NCBI RefSeq assembly: GCF_003034985.1
Contig: NZ_PZKG01000006.1
Location: 1 to 64,000, forward strand
From: Cereibacter changlensis JA139
GTDB lineage: Bacteria; Pseudomonadota; Alphaproteobacteria; Rhodobacterales; Rhodobacteraceae
Direction: 5' to 3'
Length of the DNA: 64,000 nucleotides
The notes beneath the pieces were generated by a model that saw only the letters and a list, made by a program, of their open reading frames with translations, ran no database searches and was not told where the DNA came from. A program made the translations under genes and the position numbers. Positions 35,262 through 45,071 of this stretch are shown in pieces (the stretch's first letter is position 1; every line of letters begins with the position of its first letter).

Positions 35262-36107
35262 ATGCAACAAACCACCGTGAAGATCGGCGACATCCTGGTC
35301 GGGGGTAGCCATCCCATCATGCTCATCACAGGGCCGTGCCAGTTGGAAAGCCTCGAACACGCGCGGATGATGGCGAGCGGCATCGCGGAAGCCTGCGCGC
35401 CTTCGGGCACGAAGTTCGTCTTCAAGGCCAGCTATGACAAGGCCAATCGCTCATCCCTCGGCACCGAGCGCGGGCTGGGGATGCAAAGGGGGTTGGAGAT
35501 CCTCGCTCGGATTCGCGAGGAATTCGGGTGCCCCGTCCTGACAGACGTTCATGAACCAGGTCACTGTGCCCCCGCCGGCGAGGTCTGCGATGTCTTGCAG
35601 ATCCCGGCGTTCCTTTGCCGCCAGACAGACCTGCTTCTGGCAGCAGGCGAGACCGGCCGCGCCATCAACATTAAGAAGGGTCAGTTTCTTGCGCCTTGGG
35701 ACATGGAAAATGTCGCCGCCAAAGTGGCGTCCACCGGGAACAAGAACATCATGCTCTGCGAGCGGGGAACCTCCTTCGGTTACAACACGCTTGTGACCGA
35801 CTTCCGGGGCCTGCCGACAATGAGCGCCACGGGCTACCCGGTTGTATTCGATGCAACCCATTCGGTGCAGCAACCAGGGGGACGCGGAGGATCGTCCGGC
35901 GGACAGCGCGAGTTCGCCCCAGTGCTTGCTCGAGCGGCCTGTGCTGTGGGCGTCAGCGCCTTGTTCATCGAGACTCATCAGGATCCGGACAGAGCTCCTT
36001 CTGATGGGCCGAACATGATCCCGCTTCATGAAATGGCCGCGCTGATCGGCACTCTGCGGGCCTACGACGATCTGACGAAAGCAATGAGGCAGGACGGCAA
36101 GATCTAG
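35262..36107 (+). CDS. kdsA: 3-deoxy-8-phosphooctulonate synthase
   Basis: The 281-residue enzyme condenses phosphoenolpyruvate with arabinose 5-phosphate to give Kdo 8-phosphate, needed for lipopolysaccharide core and some capsules. Visible elements are GPCQLES (Cys26), [12 protein letters not shown], the phosphate loop [34 protein letters not shown] and FIETHQDP...SDGPNM. Cys26 together with the later His, Glu and Asp matches the metal-dependent class II enzymes, where the metal-independent E. coli type has Asn. GGAGAG lies 8 bases before the ATG. It is convergent with the phosphohexomutase gene. A second kdsA elsewhere in the genome is possible, since this one lies in a mobile-element-rich zone. 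Confidence 0.92.
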   Translation: MQQTTVKIGDILVGGSHPIMLITGPCQLESLEHARMMASGIAEACAPSGTKFVFKASYDKANRSSLGTERGLGMQRGLEILARIREEFGCPVLTDVHEPGHCAPAGEVCDVLQIPAFLCRQTDLLLAAGETGRAINIKKGQFLAPWDMENVAAKVASTGNKNIMLCERGTSFGYNTLVTDFRGLPTMSATGYPVVFDATHSVQQPGGRGGSSGGQREFAPVLARAACAVGVSALFIETHQDPDRAPSDGPNMIPLHEMAALIGTLRAYDDLTKAMRQDGKI

Positions 36108-36209
36108 ACAGCCAGGATCTAGAAGCTGAACGCTCCCTCGCGAAATCGCCGAGGCTGGCAACTGTCCAAGGTCACTATGCGGGAGAGCGCTTGCTTGCGA
36201 ACGGTGCTT

Positions 36210-37580
36210 CTATAGCATCTCCCGCAAGAGCTTCAGACCGGCCGCCAGCAGCGCGCTGGCTGCCGGAAGACTGTCGGCCTCGGCATAGAAGCGCAACTCT
36301 GGCGCGTTGCCCGAGGGGCGCAGATGCACAATTTCCCCGCTCTCCAGCGTCAGCCGCAGACCGTCGGTGCGATCCTCGGCAGCTTCCACTCCGCCGAGGG
36401 AGGCAAGGAACGCTGCCCGCGCCCGCGGATCGACGACCAGGGTCGTCACCAGCGCAGAGGCGGCCTCAACCGGCACATCCTGAAGCCGATCGGCGGCGGT
36501 GAAACGAGGGGGTTCGGCCGCGACGAGCGCGGCAAGGCCAATACCCCGCGCCTTTGCAAGCGGAGCGATCAGTGGCAGCAGGCTGTCGCGGGTCATCAGC
36601 GCAGGCAGCGCGCCAACAGGGCCCTCTGCGGCGAAACCCAGGAGGAAGCCGCCATTAGCCTCATAGCCTGCAACTTTGCCGCCCGCCGCTTGCATCGCCG
36701 CTATGACGAAGGGGGAACCAATCTTGGTGCGGATCACTCGCGTAAAGCGCCCCGAAGCCTCTGCGCCGGTGTTGGAGGAAACCGGCGTCACCACCGTCTC
36801 AACACCGAGCGCCGCGGCGGTGATCTGGCCCAAAACATCTCCCGGGATTACCTGGCCGGCCGCATCGGTCATCAGAGGTCGGTCTCCGTCGCCATCTGTC
36901 GAAACAATGGCATCAAAACCCTCCGCCGCCCAGGCCGCAAGTTGAGCCCGAGTCGGAGCGTCCACCGCCTCGGTGTCGACCGGGATAAAGCTCTCCGAGC
37001 GCCCCAAATCGGCGATCCCGGCCCCCAAAGCCCTGAAGGTCTCCAGCATCAGATCGCGCGCCACCGAGGAATGGCTATAGACGCCGATCCGCATGCCGCG
37101 CAGCGCTTGGGTTCCGTAGGCCGTGACGTACCGTGCCACCCAAGCCGGTCCTGCCCCGCTGTCTTGCAGCGGCGTTGGGCCCGCGCGGGTGGGCGACGTC
37201 GCCGTCAGCCCGGCCAGAATTGCGACCTCATGCGCCTTGGTGATCTCGCCATCTGGGGTGTAGAATTTTAGGCCATTGCGATCAGCAGGGATATGGCTGC
37301 CGGTCACCATGACGGCTGCCGCCCCCGCGCTCATAGCGGCGAGAGCCAGCGCTGGCGTCGGCACGGCACCGCAGTCGGTTACGGCAAGTCCCGCAGCGCG
37401 TCCGGCAGCAATCACCACCCCCGCCAGTTCCGGAGAGGAAGACCTGAGATCGCGCCCCACGAAAAGCCCTGCGCCCACTGGACATGTGCGTAGGAAGGCC
37501 GCGACATGTGCGGTCACCAGTTCGGGAGTCAGTTCCGTGACGAGGCCGCGCAGGCCGCTGGTGCCAAATTTAGGAGGCAT
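36210..37580 (-). CDS. phosphohexomutase (phosphomannomutase/phosphoglucomutase family)
   Basis: The 456-residue alpha-D-phosphohexomutase has all four functional loops: KFGTSGLRG at the start, the active serine loop MVTGSHIPADRNG, the metal loop STDGDGDRP, the sugar-binding loop EANGGFLLGF, and the phosphate-binding loop RPSGNAPELR. Ser in TGSHIP is the phosphoserine. It should interconvert hexose 1- and 6-phosphates for surface-polysaccharide precursors, fitting its position next to kdsA. The exact sugar is not decidable by eye. Confidence 0.88.
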   Translation of the reverse strand: MPPKFGTSGLRGLVTELTPELVTAHVAAFLRTCPVGAGLFVGRDLRSSSPELAGVVIAAGRAAGLAVTDCGAVPTPALALAAMSAGAAAVMVTGSHIPADRNGLKFYTPDGEITKAHEVAILAGLTATSPTRAGPTPLQDSGAGPAWVARYVTAYGTQALRGMRIGVYSHSSVARDLMLETFRALGAGIADLGRSESFIPVDTEAVDAPTRAQLAAWAAEGFDAIVSTDGDGDRPLMTDAAGQVIPGDVLGQITAAALGVETVVTPVSSNTGAEASGRFTRVIRTKIGSPFVIAAMQAAGGKVAGYEANGGFLLGFAAEGPVGALPALMTRDSLLPLIAPLAKARGIGLAALVAAEPPRFTAADRLQDVPVEAASALVTTLVVDPRARAAFLASLGGVEAAEDRTDGLRLTLESGEIVHLRPSGNAPELRFYAEADSLPAASALLAAGLKLLREML

Positions 37581-38137
37581 ATTCTATCCTGTTGTAGCGG
37601 GTGCCGCAGACGGTGCAGGCCTGCATGCATAAAGGCTGCCGCAGCTCTGTCAAAGCGAGCTTTGCACGACGCTTGCATTTTCGACCCTGTCTCGTGTCAT
37701 CGCCATGCAGCTCCTGGCGACGGCGATCCTGATAGCATCGACGCAGCGATCGCTTGTCGGAACGCACCTTCCGCGATGATCGGAGCGTTCGACTTCGCTT
37801 ATGCGGGGCCTGCCGCCCTTTGGGGTTGGTGTTCTTCGTTGAGGTGCCGGACATGGATTCGACGCTAGGGCTGTTGTTTATCGCCGGGCCCGGTGTCCTC
37901 ATCTTGCGCCGCGAACCGTTTGGTTCTCAATGCAGACACTGCGCGCAGCCGGTCTGGCTGCGGTCAGCACCAACGGCCGGTACTGGGAAGCCGCGCTGCG
38001 GCGTGCCAGCAGGCCGACTGTCAGGTATGGGCCGACACTCGCTGCGCGGTGAGTGGATGCAGCCCGACGCCGGGCGGCATAGGCAGCATAGATGCCCGCA
38101 GCAGCATGACGCGAGCTCCAATGGCGGTCCTTGTCAC
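37581..38137. other. gene-free region
   Basis: About 560 bases separate the phosphohexomutase start from the end of the LysR/AmpR gene. Frames on both strands show no recognisable domain. I see no repeats of note. Confidence 0.4.
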
Positions 38138-39016
38138 TCAGGGGACATTTGATTGACTAAGCACGTCGCGCATCCAGTCCAGCAGTGCTCTTGAAGCTGA
38201 TGTCATGCGCCGCTCCCTGGGCACGGTCAGCCAGTAGCTTCCCAGGGTCACAGTGGTGGCAAACGGGCATGTCAGCCGGCCCGCGCGAACATGGCGTTCA
38301 AACATCGGCACAGGTAGCAAGGCGATCCCGAACCTCTCGGAGGCGAGGTCCGCCAGCCCGATCGAACTGTCCATGATGGGCCCCGTCAGGGAAGGACAGC
38401 TTACACCTGCCTGTGCGAACCACGCAGGCCATTCATCGGCCCGGTAGCTGCGCAGAAGCGTGTGCCTGTGAAGGTCGGATGGAAACCGCAGCCCCAGATC
38501 TGGAGCGCAAAATGGCGTCATGGGGGCATCCATGATGTGATGCGCCTCGAGCCCCGGCCACTGGCCGTCGCCGAAGCGGATCGCCGCGTCCAGCCCCTCG
38601 CGCGCGATCTCCACCCGGTTGTTGTGTGTGGACAGGCGCAACGTGATGCCGGGATGGGCGCGGGCGAAAGCCTGATGCCGGGGGATGAACCAGCCCGCCG
38701 CGAAGGTCGTCACCACGCCGATGTTGAGCACTTCGCCCGGCTGCCCCGCCGCCACCCGGTCCAGCATGCGGGCGATGTCGTCCAGCCCGCGCTCCATCAC
38801 CGGGAACAGCGCCTGACCGGCATCTGTCAGCATCAGACCCGTCGGCGTTCGGTGGAACAGGATCACGCCTAGCATATCCTCCAGCCGCGCGATCTGGTGG
38901 CTGACTGCGGCTTGGGTCACGCGCAATTCGACGGCTGCGCGGGTGAAGCTGCCCTGACGAGCAGCCACCTCGAAGGTGCGAAGGGCGTTCAGCGGGATGT
39001 CGGGACGATCTGGCAT
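38138..39016 (-). CDS. ampR: LysR-family regulator, AmpR-like
   Basis: The 292-residue protein begins IPLNALRTFEVAARQGSFTRAAVELRVTQAAVSHQIARLEDMLG, nearly the canonical AmpR/GcvA helix-turn-helix, and then a LysR effector domain. It is divergently transcribed from the class C beta-lactamase gene with 92 bases between the starts, the classic ampR-ampC arrangement. AmpR senses muropeptides during cell-wall stress and switches ampC on. No strong ribosome site precedes the ATG. GcvA-like regulators look alike, so the AmpR name rests on the neighbour. Confidence 0.8.
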   Translation of the reverse strand: MPDRPDIPLNALRTFEVAARQGSFTRAAVELRVTQAAVSHQIARLEDMLGVILFHRTPTGLMLTDAGQALFPVMERGLDDIARMLDRVAAGQPGEVLNIGVVTTFAAGWFIPRHQAFARAHPGITLRLSTHNNRVEIAREGLDAAIRFGDGQWPGLEAHHIMDAPMTPFCAPDLGLRFPSDLHRHTLLRSYRADEWPAWFAQAGVSCPSLTGPIMDSSIGLADLASERFGIALLPVPMFERHVRAGRLTCPFATTVTLGSYWLTVPRERRMTSASRALLDWMRDVLSQSNVP

Positions 39017-39108
39017 GAGTTGAACTTATGCGCATTCCAATCCTTTGTCGTCTGCCCTGTGCAGTCGGCGCGATTTATCCCGGCTCTGATGATCGTATAG
39101 GACAAGAC

Positions 39109-40248
39109 ATGAAGCACCTATCCACCCTCTCCGTCCTCATGGCGGGCGCGCTGACGCCTGCGCTTGCGCAAGACAGCCAGCCGTCGTTCGAGAGCGCCGC
39201 CGCAGCGGCCTTCGAGAGCGCCATCAGGGAATATGACATTCCCGGTCTGGTCGTGGGCGTGACCCATGGCGGAAAGCACAGTTTCTATCAGACGGGCTTG
39301 GCGTCACGCGAGGATCAGCAGTCGGTGACGCCTGACACGCTTTTCGAACTCGGCTCGATCAGCAAGATCTTCACCGCAACGCTGGCGACCCTGGCAGAGG
39401 GGCGGGGCGCGCTGTCGTTCGACGCGCCGGTCGCGGCCTATCTTCCCGGGCTGCAAGGCTCGCCTGCAGGAGAGTTGACGCTGATCGATCTGGCGACGCA
39501 CCATACGGGCGGTTTGCCGTTGCAGGTTCCGGACAATGTTGCCGAGGTCGATCGCCTGGTCGACTGGCTGAGCGGCTGGCAGCCGTCCGAGCCCGGTGCG
39601 CGCAGCTATTCCAACATCAGCATCGGCCTTCTGGGGCACATCACCGCAGGCACGATGGGCATGAGCTATGCTGATGCCGCCCGGACGGTTCTTTTCCCCG
39701 CGCTTGGGTTGAAGTCCACCTGGATCGACGTCCCCACCGACGCGATGGAGCGCTATGCCTTCGGCTATGACCGCAAGACGAACGCGCCGATCCGCGTGTC
39801 GCCCGGTGTGCTCGATGACGAAGCCTATGGGGTGAAATCGTCGGCTCGCGACATGCTGACGCTCCTCGATATCGAGCTTGGCGTTGGCACTGCCTCGCCG
39901 GAACTACAAAAGGCGGTGGCCTCTACGCAGGAGGGCCGGTTCCGGACACGCCTGTACAGCCAGGCGATGATTTGGGAGGCCTATCCTTGGCCAGTCGACC
40001 CGGAGCGTCTGGTGGAGGGGAACGGGCCCGACTTCATCCTCCAGCCTCAACCTATGGACGAAGGGGACGCGGCGCCCGATCAGAGCGTCATCCTGAACAA
40101 GACAGGATCCACAAACGGCTTCGGCGGCTACATCGCGATGGTGCCAAGCGAGAATCTGGGCGTTGTGGTCCTTGCCAACCGCAACTACCCCAACGAGGCG
40201 CGGGTTCGCGCCACCCATGACCTGATGACTCACATCCTGGCCGAATAA
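39109..40248 (+). CDS. ampC: class C (AmpC-type) beta-lactamase
   Basis: The 379-residue periplasmic enzyme has a signal peptide (residues 1-20, ending PALA) and the three class C motifs with correct spacing: S83-I-S-K86 in LGSISKIF, Y167-S-N169 in SYSNI, and K331-T-G333 in LNKTGSTNGFGGY. HHTGGLPLQVP and GLKSTW are also typical of AmpC. The start at 39109 is set by the signal peptide. Divergent from the ampR-like gene, it is likely inducible. Which beta-lactams it hydrolyses cannot be read from sequence. Confidence 0.92.
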   Translation: MKHLSTLSVLMAGALTPALAQDSQPSFESAAAAAFESAIREYDIPGLVVGVTHGGKHSFYQTGLASREDQQSVTPDTLFELGSISKIFTATLATLAEGRGALSFDAPVAAYLPGLQGSPAGELTLIDLATHHTGGLPLQVPDNVAEVDRLVDWLSGWQPSEPGARSYSNISIGLLGHITAGTMGMSYADAARTVLFPALGLKSTWIDVPTDAMERYAFGYDRKTNAPIRVSPGVLDDEAYGVKSSARDMLTLLDIELGVGTASPELQKAVASTQEGRFRTRLYSQAMIWEAYPWPVDPERLVEGNGPDFILQPQPMDEGDAAPDQSVILNKTGSTNGFGGYIAMVPSENLGVVVLANRNYPNEARVRATHDLMTHILAE

Positions 40249-40488
40249 GGCCGTGCTCTCTGTCATTAGGCGTGCTCCCGGAGGGCATGCCGAATGACAG
40301 CAATCTCCGCGCCAGAACCACGGCGATGAGCTGCTGCCGCCACGCAGGTTGGCGCGCTTGATGCGGAGCGGCAACAGTCTTAACCACGCATCATCTGAGC
40401 CGCCTCCCTGAGAGACCTCGTCGAAGGCCTGCGATCAGGCCAGGGCGAGATTTTGTTCGCGCTGATCCATCGAAGATCGACGTGACAA
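40249..40488. other. intergenic region between ampC and the autotransporter
   Basis: Convergent genes end on both sides. No reading frame of interest is seen; the autotransporter terminator at 40489-40519 lies at the right edge. Confidence 0.5.
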
Positions 40489-40519
40489 AAGGCCCGCCAA
40501 GGACATCTTGGCGGACCTT
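40489..40519 (-). terminator. intrinsic terminator after the autotransporter gene
   Basis: A 13-bp stem (40489-40501 with 40507-40519, one G-T pair) closes a 5-base loop and is followed on the minus strand by CCTTTTG, a short T-run. It stands about 35 bases past the stop codon. Confidence 0.7.
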
Positions 40520-40553
40520 CTTTGGATTGGCTAATGGGTCGCTGAACCGGAGC

Positions 40554-43115
40554 TCAGAAGCGCATCTTCAGCGTCGCCCTGACGCCGTCTTGCCGGGACC
40601 CGTCGCCGAACTGCCCGGCATAGCCGATGCTGAAATCACTTCCCTCGGCGAGAGCGAGGCCGAGACCGGCTTCGAGCGTCACTACATCGCGGGGCAGGTC
40701 TGCGCCGGACACAGTGAAACCACCGCCGCCAATGAAGCTGTTATCCGAGGAGGCGCCCAGATCACCTAAGGCGCGCCGCCAGGCGACGGCTCCCTCGAGC
40801 CGCGCAGGCGTTCCCTGCAGGCTGAGGTCGTGGGTTCCACGAAGTCCGAGAGTGGCGAAGGTGGTGGAGCGGCTCTCCGGCGAGATCTCGAGAGCGGCAG
40901 CGCCGCCGTCCTCGGCGATGTCGTCGCTGGAGAAGCGCACATGCGCCAGATTGATGAAGGGCTCGAGGGCCGCCTGGCCCCTGTCGATCCGGTAGCCGAG
41001 TTCTCCGAAGGCCTGCACGGTGCGTGCATCATAATCGGCTTCCTGCTGCTCCGAAATCGCCCCGACCGATACGTCGCGCTCGGAGCTCACGTCATGCGAG
41101 GTGAAGCCAAGCCCGCTGCGCAGCGTCAGCCGGCCCCAGCTGCGGTCGGCATAGAGCCCCAGATGCCAGTCGTTGCTGTCGACTGATGCGCTGCCGTCAT
41201 CGAGATCGAAGCTCGACCGGCCGAGGCCGAAGGCCGCGCCAAGCAGCCAGCCGCTGTCAAGCTGACGATCCACCCCTGCCATCAGGCCGCCGCTGGAGCC
41301 GGAGATACCTTCCACATTCGAGTCGCCATCGATGTCGGACCAGGAACCGAAGGAGCTGACCCAGACGGGTGTCGTCGCCGTCGCCGGAGCGCCCTTGCTG
41401 GAGATGGTGACGCCGGCGGATCCCTGCGTTTCCATGTTGCGCATGCGCTGGCCGATGGCGTCGCGCAGCAGCGCGCTGTTGCCCATCAGGAAGGAACCGG
41501 TAGAGGCATGGGTCTCGCCCGAAAGGCTGTCAAAGGCCTCATTGGCCTCATTGGCCTCGTCTTCGCCGAGCATGGCCACCGCGCCGTAGAGCGGCGACCC
41601 GCCGCCCAGCTGCTCGACAGCTGCGGCGACCGCGAACTGGTTTGGCGTGGTGGTGATGGCGGTGAATTCGATGTCGTTGCGGATGAGCGAGAGCACGACA
41701 TCGGTTTCGGAGTAGCTCAGCACCGGGTAGAGGAAGGCGAAGTCGCTGCTGACATCGTCGAACTCGCCGTTGATGTCGCCCGCCGTCAGGATCGTGTAGG
41801 TCGAGACAGGATCGTAGATCCCCTCGAAGCCGATATGGGCCACAGAGCCCGCCAGCGTGGCTGTGCCGGTGACGGCGAGCAGGTCGCTGGCGCCGGTTCC
41901 GCCGTTCACCTTGACGTTGAACCGAGACCCCGCCGCGAAATCCAGATCGCCGTTCACGCTCAGCGTGCCGATGGCCGAGGCGTTGCCTGCGCCAAGGGCG
42001 CCGCCGTCGAGGATCGTCAGGTCTCCGTTGATCGTGCCGAAGCCTCCCAGCATTGCCCCGTCATAAACGGACACCGGTCCGCTGACTGTCGCCGAAGCAT
42101 AGACATCCGTGCCGCCGACCAGCAGTTCGCCGGCTTCCACCGTTGTGCCGCCCGAATAGCTGTTCTGGCCGTTCAGCGTCAGCCTGCCGCCGCCGATCTG
42201 CCGCAACTCGCCGGCCCCGGAGATCACGCCGGCATAGGTCGTGGCGCTGGACCGGTTGTAGATCAGCATCCCGTCATTGGCGATGCTGCCGGAGTTCTGG
42301 CCGCTGCCGCCGAGCTTGCCGGTGGCGCCGCCATCGCCCAGTTGGACCGAAGTGCCGTCGGATATGCTGACGCTGCCGGAGTTGCTGTTCTCCCCGGTCA
42401 GGACGTAGCTGCCGCCGCCGGTGAAGAAGATGTTCCCTGTCCCGGTAATCTTGCCGGAATAGGTTCCCCCATCGCTGCGGTCGAAGGTGAGCGCGCCGAA
42501 GTTCAGCACGTTCGCCGAGATCCACCCCGAGGTGCCGCCGGCGCCGACCGTGAGGCTCGCTCCGGTCCCGGTGCCGAACTGGCCGGTGACCTCGCTCGTT
42601 CCTGTCAGGATCAGGTCGCCGGCATTGACGTTGACTCCGCCCGTGCCACTGATGTTGCCGGCGAAGCTCCCGGTCGATGCGTTGATGTTGAGATATTTGT
42701 CTCCGACGTCGATCACGCCCGCGCCGGAAATGGCGTTCACCGTGGCTGAAGAGGCGCTGGAAACATCGAAGGTGCCGTTCACCGCAACGCCGCTGGACTG
42801 GTTGACCCGGCCTTGGCCGTCGAGCGCAAGCGTCGCGTCTTCGCTGATGATCGTGGCCCCGGTGAAGGTGTTCATGCCCTTCAGGATGACAGTTCCCGAA
42901 CGGACCTCGACATCGATGTCGCCGGTGATGTCGGCCCCGTAGCTGGTCTCGCCGCCATCGTCGAAAATCAACGGTCCGGCGACAGGATCGGCGAATGCGA
43001 TCTGGGCCATCAGGGCGGCGGGGATCAGGGCGGTTGTCGCCAGCGCGGCGCGTCGGATGCCGAGCAGCTGCGGCTTCAGCGCGCGGCGGCGGAATTTCAA
43101 AGAAGGATCTTGCAT
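40554..43115 (-). CDS. autotransporter with passenger beta-strand repeats
   Basis: The 853-residue protein is a type V secreted adhesin-like autotransporter. An extended signal peptide (about residues 1-42) precedes a glycine/serine/threonine-rich passenger. This contains autotransporter-associated repeats such as GGGRLTLNGQNSYSGGTTVE and YSGKITGTGNIFFTGGGSYV, which predict a beta-helix. The C-terminal beta-barrel domain (about residue 585 to the end) includes LGLGRSSFDLDDGSASVD and FGELGYRIDRGQAALEPF, and finishes KMRF with the terminal phenylalanine needed for outer-membrane insertion. GAGGAG precedes the ATG at 43115, so a longer upstream frame is rejected. No protease or lipase motif is seen in the passenger. 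Confidence 0.88.
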   Translation of the reverse strand: MQDPSLKFRRRALKPQLLGIRRAALATTALIPAALMAQIAFADPVAGPLIFDDGGETSYGADITGDIDVEVRSGTVILKGMNTFTGATIISEDATLALDGQGRVNQSSGVAVNGTFDVSSASSATVNAISGAGVIDVGDKYLNINASTGSFAGNISGTGGVNVNAGDLILTGTSEVTGQFGTGTGASLTVGAGGTSGWISANVLNFGALTFDRSDGGTYSGKITGTGNIFFTGGGSYVLTGENSNSGSVSISDGTSVQLGDGGATGKLGGSGQNSGSIANDGMLIYNRSSATTYAGVISGAGELRQIGGGRLTLNGQNSYSGGTTVEAGELLVGGTDVYASATVSGPVSVYDGAMLGGFGTINGDLTILDGGALGAGNASAIGTLSVNGDLDFAAGSRFNVKVNGGTGASDLLAVTGTATLAGSVAHIGFEGIYDPVSTYTILTAGDINGEFDDVSSDFAFLYPVLSYSETDVVLSLIRNDIEFTAITTTPNQFAVAAAVEQLGGGSPLYGAVAMLGEDEANEANEAFDSLSGETHASTGSFLMGNSALLRDAIGQRMRNMETQGSAGVTISSKGAPATATTPVWVSSFGSWSDIDGDSNVEGISGSSGGLMAGVDRQLDSGWLLGAAFGLGRSSFDLDDGSASVDSNDWHLGLYADRSWGRLTLRSGLGFTSHDVSSERDVSVGAISEQQEADYDARTVQAFGELGYRIDRGQAALEPFINLAHVRFSSDDIAEDGGAAALEISPESRSTTFATLGLRGTHDLSLQGTPARLEGAVAWRRALGDLGASSDNSFIGGGGFTVSGADLPRDVVTLEAGLGLALAEGSDFSIGYAGQFGDGSRQDGVRATLKMRF

Positions 43116-44135
43116 CGTTTTTCTCCTCGATGGAATGCAGCGGTCGTGCGCTTCGTCAACAGGGTGGCGGACAGGACGGCTAAGCAGGCAGTTCTCAAAG
43201 TGATCATTCTTCGGGCACGTTACATCCAACGCGACTCATGGCCAGCACAAAAACCAACATTTCTCACAGAAAGATTCACGGTGCGACAACTGCCTGCATG
43301 GATTCAAAAATTGTCAAAAGCGGCAAGTTGCAAGGAAGATCATCGATACCCAGGCGCTACATAGTCGCCCTCTACATCGTAGGTGGGAGATGCCATATCG
43401 CTTGGTCGAGCGCGTGTCATAGATCTCCACGGTGTTCATGATCCCTGCCGACCGACCGACCGGCTTTTGCTGGGATGACGCCAGTAATCCTGCGTGATGT
43501 CTACAGTATGAAGATGCCCGTCACCGAGCACGCCGGCCGGCCGCTCGTGCTGCACCATTTGTGGCACATGGCCAGATCCGGATGTCGCCGGACAGCCACG
43601 ACCAGCAGATCGGTTTAGCGGCTTTGTCTTATGTCGCGCGTAGACAGGGCGCCCGTCAGAAGCTGCGCATGTCGATCATCATCCATGCCGAGCGCGACGG
43701 CGAGATGCTGAATCTACAGGTGCGATTCGTTGTGCCGCGCGGTCGTCAGCGCGAGCAACAGGATATCCTATTCAAGGCAGGCAACACCGCTCTGCGCCTT
43801 GTCGTCACCGCATACGCCGAGCCCGCCCGTTGGCATCGCCCGTCAAGTCCGCTCTGGCATGCGCGCTCCTTCCACAGAACCTTCCAGCTTTTGAATAGCG
43901 ACTGCATCGGGGCCAAATCGCCGACGTCCCCGTGCAGCGTCCAGAGACCAGTGCTCAGCTCCGAATAGTCTCCGTGCTCGCTGTCAGCCCGTCAAAGTGA
44001 TGCGCCTGATCGTAAAGTATCGAGAAGCTTTACCAAGCGTGCAGCTGCCCGACCTGATCTTGAATCAACTTGACCACTGTGACCGCGAGCCCTAGTTGCC
44101 TTTGCCAATCGTCAGGAAACACCGGAAGACACCCG
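43116..44135. other. about 1 kb without a recognisable gene
   Basis: This stretch includes the autotransporter promoter and then mixed-composition DNA. A GTG-started frame at 43561-43968 could encode 135 residues, but it has no ribosome site or family resemblance and its C-terminal third looks random. I do not annotate it as a gene. Confidence 0.4.
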
Positions 44136-44501
44136 ATGAAGAACCCGAAGGACAACCTCGCCGATCGTCGCATCGCTGCGTCTGAGTCAAAGGCAGCCCT
44201 GTTGAACGCTCACCGCGCAGCTGTCGAAGCTGCGGAGCCCACGCGCATTGCACGGCAAGAAGAGCGCGTTGCACGAGCGGCGGCCAAGGAAGAACGCCAG
44301 GCTGACCGAGTCAAGGGCAAGCGCGAGGAACAGGAACGGCTCGATCTTGAACAGGCAGAGGCCGCCGCCGTCGCAGCAGCCGAAATCGCTGCCCATGAAC
44401 TGGACATGAAGGACGACGCCTCACGAGCTGTCCTCACGGAAGCGGATAAGAAAGCCGAGCGTGACCGGCGCTACGCAGATCGCAAGGCGAGACAGCGGTA
44501 A
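44136..44501 (+). CDS. DUF6481-like charged alpha-helical protein
   Basis: The 121-residue protein starts NPKDNLADRRIAASESKAALLNAHRAAVE and continues as one long Ala/Glu/Arg/Lys-rich helix, ending ERDRRYADRKARQR. This matches the layout of DUF6481 proteins of Alphaproteobacteria, which begin with a short DNLxDRR block before a predicted coiled coil. Function is unknown. The ATG at 44136 is chosen because the family block begins there and GGAAG lies upstream. Confidence 0.65.
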   Translation: MKNPKDNLADRRIAASESKAALLNAHRAAVEAAEPTRIARQEERVARAAAKEERQADRVKGKREEQERLDLEQAEAAAVAAAEIAAHELDMKDDASRAVLTEADKKAERDRRYADRKARQR

Positions 44502-44701
44502 GCGGTCACGTCTGGCCTCAACCTGACACGGCAACGCGCAAGGGATCTACTCATGTCTTATCCCCTCCCGTGAGTGGATAAGTGCAAGATGGGATAAGCC
44601 GTTCGCTCTTGTGACCTGCTCCTCGGCCTCTTTTTTTGGGCTCCGCAAGCGCATGGCCGCGTCTCTGAATAGCTCCATGTCTCGTGGACGAGGGGCTGAC
44701 G

Positions 44702-44952
44702 GGCTGCGGAAGCAATGGCGTCGGCCGCAGCGCCTCGCGCGCGGCCTTCCAGGTCCAGGGCGGCAACGTGTCGAGCCGGTTGATCGGGGTGGCGCCGGAG
44801 ACGGTCCGCTCCAGAACGTCCGCAAGCCAGAGTTCCCGATCGATGCCGTTGAGCTTGGCGGTGTTCACCAGCGAGCCTAGGATCGCCCAACTTTCACCTC
44901 CGCGCTTCGAGCCGGCGAAGAGCGCATTCTTGCGCGTGAGGCATACCACATG
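44702..44952 (-). pseudogene. IS66-family transposase C-terminal fragment
   Basis: The minus strand encodes TRKNALFAGSKRGGESWAILG and then SLVNTAKLNGIDRELWLADVLERTVSG...LPPWTWK, the conserved C-terminal end of IS66 TnpC. The catalytic part is absent, cut near 44950. The downstream frame drifts into non-family sequence, so the remnant is old. Confidence 0.8.
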
Positions 44953-45071
44953 GTAAATCGTTGTTGAAACAGCTCAGACCGGCTCGGCCTCTTACTGATA
45001 GCTGACAGTCCCATTCAGGCCTGCGTCACCTGAGGGCCTGAAAAAGGGCTACCGCCATCGGGAGCCCGGTT

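Noticed and set aside
41508-42749. 413-residue plus-strand frame within the autotransporter
   Set aside because: It is antisense to the passenger repeats; the product is repetitive without any family match.
43561-43968. GTG-started 135-residue frame
   Set aside because: No ribosome site, no family resemblance and a random-looking C-terminus.
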